DNA of 9,324 nucleotides from Ruminococcus sp. UBA5129 (GTDB lineage Bacteria; Bacillota; Clostridia; Oscillospirales; Ruminococcaceae). The first letter of the stretch is position 1. Each line of letters begins with the position of its first letter. The position numbers were made by a program, and so were the translations under genes. Positions 5,548-9,324 of this stretch are shown one piece after another. The stretch covers positions 7,767 to 17,090 of the forward strand of contig DHYN01000107.1 in the NCBI GenBank assembly GCA_002414125.1, read 5' to 3'. Under the pieces are notes generated by a model, which did not search any database, was not told the origin of the DNA, and saw nothing but the letters and a program-made list of their open reading frames with translations.

Positions 5548-6171
5548 TTAAATTGTTCCATAGTAATTTATAATTTTTTTGAAATCGTCAGATATATTAG
5601 TTTTGTCGTCGTAATCTGTGAGATCTAAATTCACGATATGCATACCTGTAGATGCCTGAAAAAGCACTGTAGAGCTTATATTTGAGTTAGTTATAAGTGA
5701 ATTAATACTGTGTGTAATAACCTGACCAGAAAGAAGTGAAACGTATACTAAATCTGTATTTTCAATATACTGTACATTAAGAACTTTTCCATTGTTGTTT
5801 ACAGCCGAAAGATATTTAAGAGAGATTTCATCGTTGTTAATCGAAATCCTATATGTATAAAGATAAAAATCATTTGAGCCAAATATTAAGTATATTGTTC
5901 CATTGTGCTTTGCAAGCTTTATTGAAGATATGCCGTCATCACTATCATATTTCCTGTTTATTTCAGTAATTGATTCGGGTCTGCTGTCGATTACTGCTTT
6001 TTTACCGTTTTCAGTCCATACTTCAGCATACAATGTATCTATATCACCGCCACAGGCAAAAAGTTTCTTACCTTTGTCTATTTCTATAACATCTATTGAA
6101 CGCATTTTCGAATTATTACGAGAAATGTCTGATTTTCCGATTTTATGGTATACATCAGAGAAAATATTCAT
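5548..6171 (-). CDS. propeller-like protein of unknown function, 5' end probably decayed
   Basis: 207 residues from the ATG at 6169-6171. That start has no convincing ribosome binding site. The frame stays open upstream to 6276, adding VILIITLWCVF, a membrane anchor, and then hits TAA at 6277-6279 with no ATG, GTG or TTG in between. The original protein was therefore probably anchored and longer, and may now be broken; rescue from a rare start codon cannot be excluded. The body has repeated beta-strand patterns such as KLFACGGDIDTLYAEVW, IYLIFGSNDFYLYTYRI and VYVSLLSGQVITHSI. These resemble beta-propeller (WD40 or quinoprotein-like) blades, perhaps three or four, but I cannot name a family. 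The PgeF-like gene follows after 10 nt with its own GGAGG, so the two were probably one operon. Confidence 0.55.
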   Translation of the reverse strand: MNIFSDVYHKIGKSDISRNNSKMRSIDVIEIDKGKKLFACGGDIDTLYAEVWTENGKKAVIDSRPESITEINRKYDSDDGISSIKLAKHNGTIYLIFGSNDFYLYTYRISINNDEISLKYLSAVNNNGKVLNVQYIENTDLVYVSLLSGQVITHSINSLITNSNISSTVLFQASTGMHIVNLDLTDYDDKTNISDDFKKIINYYGTI

Positions 6172-6339
6172 AGTACTGTCATCATTAATAAGTGTATTTT
6201 TGTTTATGCAGTAAACATTGCTTCTGCTGTGCCTGAATACGCACCATAATGTGATTATGAGAATTACTAAAGTCGATTATGCGTAAGAACAGCCAAACAG
6301 CAACGCAATACTAAATAATGAAAATTCCCATTAAGATGC

Positions 6340-6368
6340 TTGTGTAAATTAGGAAGATATGCTATAAT
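6340..6368 (+). promoter_or_regulatory. promoter of the metallo-beta-lactamase-fold gene
   Basis: TTGTGT (6340-6345), a 17-nt spacer and TATAAT (6363-6368) with an upstream TG (extended -10). The start codon of the gene lies 36 nt after the -10. Confidence 0.7.
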
Positions 6369-6403
6369 AAAGATACAAATAAAGTTTTCAAGGAAGTGTC
6401 ATA

Positions 6404-7168
6404 ATGGAAGAATGGTTTACCGTTGAGAGTATTGATAAAGATACATTTGCAATCAGTGAGTATAAACATTGGGAGGAAACGCACTGCTATCTGTTATGTG
6501 GAACAAAAAATGCTGTATTGATTGATACAGGTCTTGGAGTAGGAAATGTAAAAGAAATAGTCGATAAATTAACTGATTTGCCTGTTATGGTTGTTTCGAC
6601 TCATGTACACTGGGATCATATTGGTGGACATAAATATTTTTCTCACATAGCAGTAAATGAAATAGAAAAAGAATGGCTTGCAGATAAATTTCCACTTCCT
6701 TTACAAGCAGTAAAACAAAATCTTTTACATTACCCTTGTGATTTTCCTAAAGAATTTAGTATAGATAAATATACTCTTTTTCAAGCTGTGCCGACAAAAA
6801 TTTTCAATGATGGGGATAGCTTTGACTTAGGCGGACGTACTTTATTCGTTATTCATACTCCCGGACATTCACCCGGACACTGTTGCTTTTATGAAATAGA
6901 TAGAAAATATCTTTATTCGGGAGATTTGATATATTGCGGATGCCTTGATATGTTTTATCCTACAACAGACCCAGAATTGTTTTTTCAATCAATAAAGAAA
7001 ATTGAGCATTTCAATATAGATAAGATATTGCCCGGACATCACAGTCTTAATGTTCCAATTGATATTATCCATAAAATTGATAAGGCATTTTGCAAATTAA
7101 AAATTGAAAATCAATTGCAACAAGGTAAAGGAATATTTGATTTTAGCGAATTTCAAATACATATTTAA
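6404..7168 (+). CDS. metallo-beta-lactamase-fold hydrolase
   Basis: 254 residues. The ATG at 6404-6406 has AGGAAG at 6391-6396 with 7 nt spacing. The protein has the complete two-metal site of the fold: HVHWDH (67-72, with His67, His69, Asp71 and His72), TPGHSPGH (152-159, His155), GDLIY (173-177, Asp174) and PGHH (210-213, His212). IDTGLG at 40-45 is the usual strand-turn at the start of the fold. It is probably a soluble cytoplasmic hydrolase; no signal peptide is seen. The fold covers glyoxalase II, lactonases, phosphodiesterases and other enzymes, and the sequence does not tell which; it is not evidence for antibiotic resistance. It is monocistronic, has its own promoter, and is divergent from the propeller/PgeF-like pair. 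Confidence 0.92.
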   Translation: MEEWFTVESIDKDTFAISEYKHWEETHCYLLCGTKNAVLIDTGLGVGNVKEIVDKLTDLPVMVVSTHVHWDHIGGHKYFSHIAVNEIEKEWLADKFPLPLQAVKQNLLHYPCDFPKEFSIDKYTLFQAVPTKIFNDGDSFDLGGRTLFVIHTPGHSPGHCCFYEIDRKYLYSGDLIYCGCLDMFYPTTDPELFFQSIKKIEHFNIDKILPGHHSLNVPIDIIHKIDKAFCKLKIENQLQQGKGIFDFSEFQIHI

Positions 7169-7185
7169 GTGAATTGAATAATGCA

Positions 7186-7235
7186 AATCCGTTAGAGCGT
7201 TCACAAGACGTTCTAACGGATTATCTGTTTATTCT
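7186..7235. terminator. long hairpin between the convergent hydrolase and relaxase genes
   Basis: Bases 7186-7200 pair with 7208-7222 over 15 bp with one G-U and a 7-nt loop. On the plus strand ATCTGTTTATTCTT follows, and on the minus strand TTTGCATTATTC. The T-tracts are imperfect, but it sits 17 nt after the hydrolase stop, as expected for a terminator of that gene. It may equally mark the edge of the mobilization module. Confidence 0.6.
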
Positions 7236-7306
7236 TAGTATGCAGAACGACAAAACAACTGCAAGGGCAAATAGAGCCGTTTCCGTTCCTCTATGGGCGT
7301 ATCAGA

Positions 7307-8803
7307 CTATTCAAGCGTATATTTATTTCGTTTCTGTGAGTGCAACTTCTGCTGACTACGCTCACGCTCACGTTTAATATGCTGTTCATCAAAATAATGC
7401 TTAACCTGTCGGGTGTACTTCTGAGCTGCCGTTTTTCTTGTCATAAAGTTGTTATACTCGGCAGCAAGAGTATTATACTCTGACTTCAACTCATTCAGCT
7501 TGTTTTTCAAATCAGCCATTGTAGGCGGTTTATCGTCAACATAGTATGGTTTGCGATGTTCTAAAATATACTTCTTGGTATTTTCGTAGTCCTCAATAGT
7601 ATCGGCATTTTTCTTTTGGAAACGGCTCTTACTCCAACCCGATTTTGCCTTGTACTCCTTGTAAATCAGCTCTATCTCCGCAAGATGTTTCATCTTGGAT
7701 ATGAGAGTATTAACTGCCTTGATGTCCTTACTGTGCGATTCCAACTCGTCTGAATGGTCATCATCGTGGTGGATATTCCACATGAACGATTTAAGCATAT
7801 CAAGGGTCATAACTCCTGCGGATTCAAGGTCGGCAATCATCTCATCAGCACCACGCATACCACGAATATCCGCCCACACATCTATTTTCTTTTCTGTTGG
7901 CTTGGTTTCGGAAATTTGCGGTGTAGGTGCAAATGGCGTGACTTCGGGAGTTTTCGGCATTTGCAGTTTGGAAGTTTCAGCAACTCTTGGCATAGAAATT
8001 TCAGCGATATTTCGTTTGCTTTGATTGACCTTTTGAATTATCTCAATCTGCTCTACGATGCGTTCTGCCGTGTACTCCTCGCCCAAAGTTTCGGCTCTCG
8101 TGAAACGCTCCTGACCGTTCATTCTGAATTTCAGCTTATACTTGTTACTCGGCTTGTAAACGTACTCGATTTCGTTGGCGGTGCATTGGCTGAAAAAGTC
8201 GGCAAGGTCTTTGCTATTACAAACGATTTCAGCAATCCTATATCTCAACTTTTCTTTCCACGATTTACCCTCTTTCTGCATATCACGTTCAAAGTGAGAT
8301 ACAGCCTTTTTCTTTTCAGGCTCATCAATAACCGACAAGCTGTATTTTTTGCAAATCTCATCGGACAATTCACGCACCTTGCTCCACGCACGTTCAGACT
8401 TCTTACCCTGATTAAATTCAGTTTCAAAAGTTCGATGCGTATTGCTGTTGGTATTGTTGACGATGATGTGGTTATGAATGTGGTCGTGGTCTATGTGGGT
8501 AGCAAGGATATATTGATAATCTTCGCCCAGAAGTTTTTGACAAAATTCAAGTCCAACAAGCTGTGCCTGTTCAGGAGTAATTTCGCCCGGTGCAAATGAT
8601 TGAATTATGTGCTGTGCAAGGATTTTACTTCGCCCACTTCCTTGCTTTCGGACAGTTTCAAATTGAGCCTGTGTAGCCTGTCCTGAAGCACTGCAACCAT
8701 TAGCAATAACGAGCGTACCGTTTCGGGTTTTCCGAGGGTCAATGACATACTCGATTGATTTACTGAGCGTATTTCTGATTCCGTGGAGTTTAGTCGTCGC
8801 CAT
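7307..8803 (-). CDS. MOBP-type relaxase / mobilization nuclease
   Basis: 498 residues. The ATG at 8801-8803 lies inside the mobC frame; a GAGAGG sequence is about 12 nt upstream, a rather long spacing, so translation may be coupled to mobC. Relaxases nick oriT and stay bound to the 5' end through a tyrosine during conjugal transfer. The N-terminal nuclease domain has the likely catalytic Tyr19 in SIEYVIDPRKT (16-26). The metal-binding three-histidine motif is at 101-114, with ATHIDHDHIHNHII. After about residue 130 the protein is charged, with a proline-rich linker (about 285-305). Its end is a lysine- and glutamate-rich, coiled-coil-like region (about 430-498) finishing in a very basic tail. 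Length is in the normal range. The frame stays open for 23 codons beyond the TAG. Confidence 0.93.
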   Translation of the reverse strand: MATTKLHGIRNTLSKSIEYVIDPRKTRNGTLVIANGCSASGQATQAQFETVRKQGSGRSKILAQHIIQSFAPGEITPEQAQLVGLEFCQKLLGEDYQYILATHIDHDHIHNHIIVNNTNSNTHRTFETEFNQGKKSERAWSKVRELSDEICKKYSLSVIDEPEKKKAVSHFERDMQKEGKSWKEKLRYRIAEIVCNSKDLADFFSQCTANEIEYVYKPSNKYKLKFRMNGQERFTRAETLGEEYTAERIVEQIEIIQKVNQSKRNIAEISMPRVAETSKLQMPKTPEVTPFAPTPQISETKPTEKKIDVWADIRGMRGADEMIADLESAGVMTLDMLKSFMWNIHHDDDHSDELESHSKDIKAVNTLISKMKHLAEIELIYKEYKAKSGWSKSRFQKKNADTIEDYENTKKYILEHRKPYYVDDKPPTMADLKNKLNELKSEYNTLAAEYNNFMTRKTAAQKYTRQVKHYFDEQHIKRERERSQQKLHSQKRNKYTLE

Positions 8804-9249
8804 ATTTGTTCCATTCCTCTCTTGATTTCGTTGATGTCCTCTCTATAAAAATTGCTCGTAGCGTTTACCCTCACGGCTATCTGATTGATGTTATTTCCGA
8901 TGTGACGGAGTTCTCTGAGATACTCGTCAAAATCGTGCAAATCATAATTTACGATAACCGTATTCAAGGCACAATCACGCAAGTACGAACTGCGACTTTT
9001 ATAGGACGATTTTTCAAGTCTGCGGTCTATGACTTCCAACTCTTTCTTACTCACACGAAACTGCACAACTTCGGTACGGTTGTTATCGTCCTTTGCAATG
9101 CTCTTGGTGTCTGATTTTTCGGTCTGCTCCTGCTGAGAGATAAGCATATCCGATAATTTGATTTCATCATAAACCTCACGCATTAAAACTCCTGTTCTCT
9201 CGTCAATGTTATGGCTGAAATCCTCTGTAGATTTCATTTTGTAATTCAT
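8605..9249 (-). CDS. mobC: MobC-type relaxosome accessory protein with an unusual C-terminal extension
   Basis: 214 residues from the ATG at 9247-9249, which has a perfect AGGAGG at 9258-9263 with 8 nt spacing; the frame opening at 9291 is a TTG and is rejected. MobC proteins help the relaxase open oriT DNA. Residues about 60-95 (VVQFRVSKKELEVIDRRL and onward) look like a ribbon-helix-helix DNA-binding part. About 115-155 (ELRHIGNNINQIAVRVNAT then EDINEIKRGMEQIWRRL) is the MobC domain. The N-terminal 55 residues are polar and variable. After about residue 156 the frame continues for nearly 60 more codons while the relaxase gene is already running in another frame, so the coding overlap is 199 nt. 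Usual MobC proteins end near the IWRRL region. The tail may be real or only an unstopped frame. Confidence 0.85.
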   Translation of the reverse strand: MNYKMKSTEDFSHNIDERTGVLMREVYDEIKLSDMLISQQEQTEKSDTKSIAKDDNNRTEVVQFRVSKKELEVIDRRLEKSSYKSRSSYLRDCALNTVIVNYDLHDFDEYLRELRHIGNNINQIAVRVNATSNFYREDINEIKRGMEQIWRRLNSTESEIRSVNQSSMSLTLGKPETVRSLLLMVAVLQDRLHRLNLKLSESKEVGEVKSLHST

Positions 9250-9279
9250 AAAAATTACCTCCTGTGATTTGTTCTTTTT

Positions 9280-9301
9280 AGCTGCTTTCAAGCAGCTTTT
9301 T
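9280..9301. repeat. 8-bp perfect hairpin upstream of mobC (terminator-like on the plus strand, possible oriT part)
   Basis: AGCTGCTT (9280-9287) and AAGCAGCT (9290-9297) pair perfectly, with TTTTTCTTTT beyond on the plus strand, as in a terminator. No plus-strand gene ends here. It lies 31 nt upstream of the mobC start, where inverted repeats of oriT regions are often found. The window ends 27 nt later, so this cannot be decided. Confidence 0.5.
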
Positions 9302-9324
9302 CTTTTACAAAGGTCTTAGGGAAT

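Larger units (their letters stand above)
7307..9324 (-). mobile_element. mobilization module of an integrative mobilizable element or plasmid relic (partial)
   Basis: mobC and relaxase genes lie in tandem on the minus strand, at a GC content above that of the cargo to their left. The module runs off the right edge, where oriT would be expected upstream of mobC. No integrase, replication or type IV secretion gene is visible, so it needs a helper for transfer. 7307 is the relaxase stop, not a mapped end. Confidence 0.6.

Noticed and set aside
7174..7377. 67-codon plus frame opening with TTG
   Set aside because: It runs through the 15-bp hairpin and then antisense to the relaxase, with no ribosome binding site.
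7695..8599. Plus-strand frames of 109 and 281 codons
   Set aside because: They are antisense shadows of the relaxase, whose catalytic motifs fix the coding strand.
1..9324. CRISPR array, retron, toxin-antitoxin pair or other defence system
   Set aside because: There are no regularly spaced direct repeats, no reverse transcriptase motif and no paired small genes with a recognisable toxin or antitoxin.

Overview
The window looks like a piece of a Firmicutes chromosome, most likely a Ruminococcus-like member of the Clostridia. This rests on the style of hflX, alaX and the nitroreductase, on strong AGGAGG-type ribosome binding sites, and on an IS66 tnpA remnant and a MobC/relaxase pair of the kind common in gut Clostridia. 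I had no database, so the taxon is an inference.

Layout. 1-3207 is ordinary chromosomal material of higher GC: the 3' part of hflX (+), a shared terminator, then on the minus strand an alanyl-tRNA editing protein (alaX) with a small two-helix membrane protein directly downstream, and a nitroreductase. alaX has a long leader whose two ends can pair over its ribosome binding site. The nitroreductase promoter carries a perfect 19-bp palindrome.

3208-4694 has no intact gene that I can defend. It holds a long hairpin, two near-consensus plus-strand promoters in tandem feeding a terminator (a small-RNA-like unit), another strong hairpin, and wreckage of two insertion sequences: an IS66-type tnpA with an amber codon and one probable terminal repeat, and the 3' end of an IS5/IS4-like DDE transposase in the opposite direction.

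4695-7168 is AT-rich cargo: a minus-strand pair (a propeller-like protein whose 5' end looks decayed, then a PgeF/YfiH laccase-domain protein with a substituted metal ligand), and a divergent metallo-beta-lactamase-fold hydrolase with its own promoter. A 15-bp hairpin closes this block.

7307-9324 is the mobilization module of an integrative mobilizable element or plasmid relic: mobC then a MOBP-type relaxase on the minus strand, overlapping by 199 nt, with a hairpin just upstream of mobC near the window edge. No integrase is visible, so the ends of the element cannot be set.

I see no CRISPR array, tRNA, rRNA, reverse transcriptase or recognisable defence system. The most unusual signals are the alaX leader, the 3474-3712 transcription unit, the PgeF-like metal-site change and the deep mobC/relaxase overlap.
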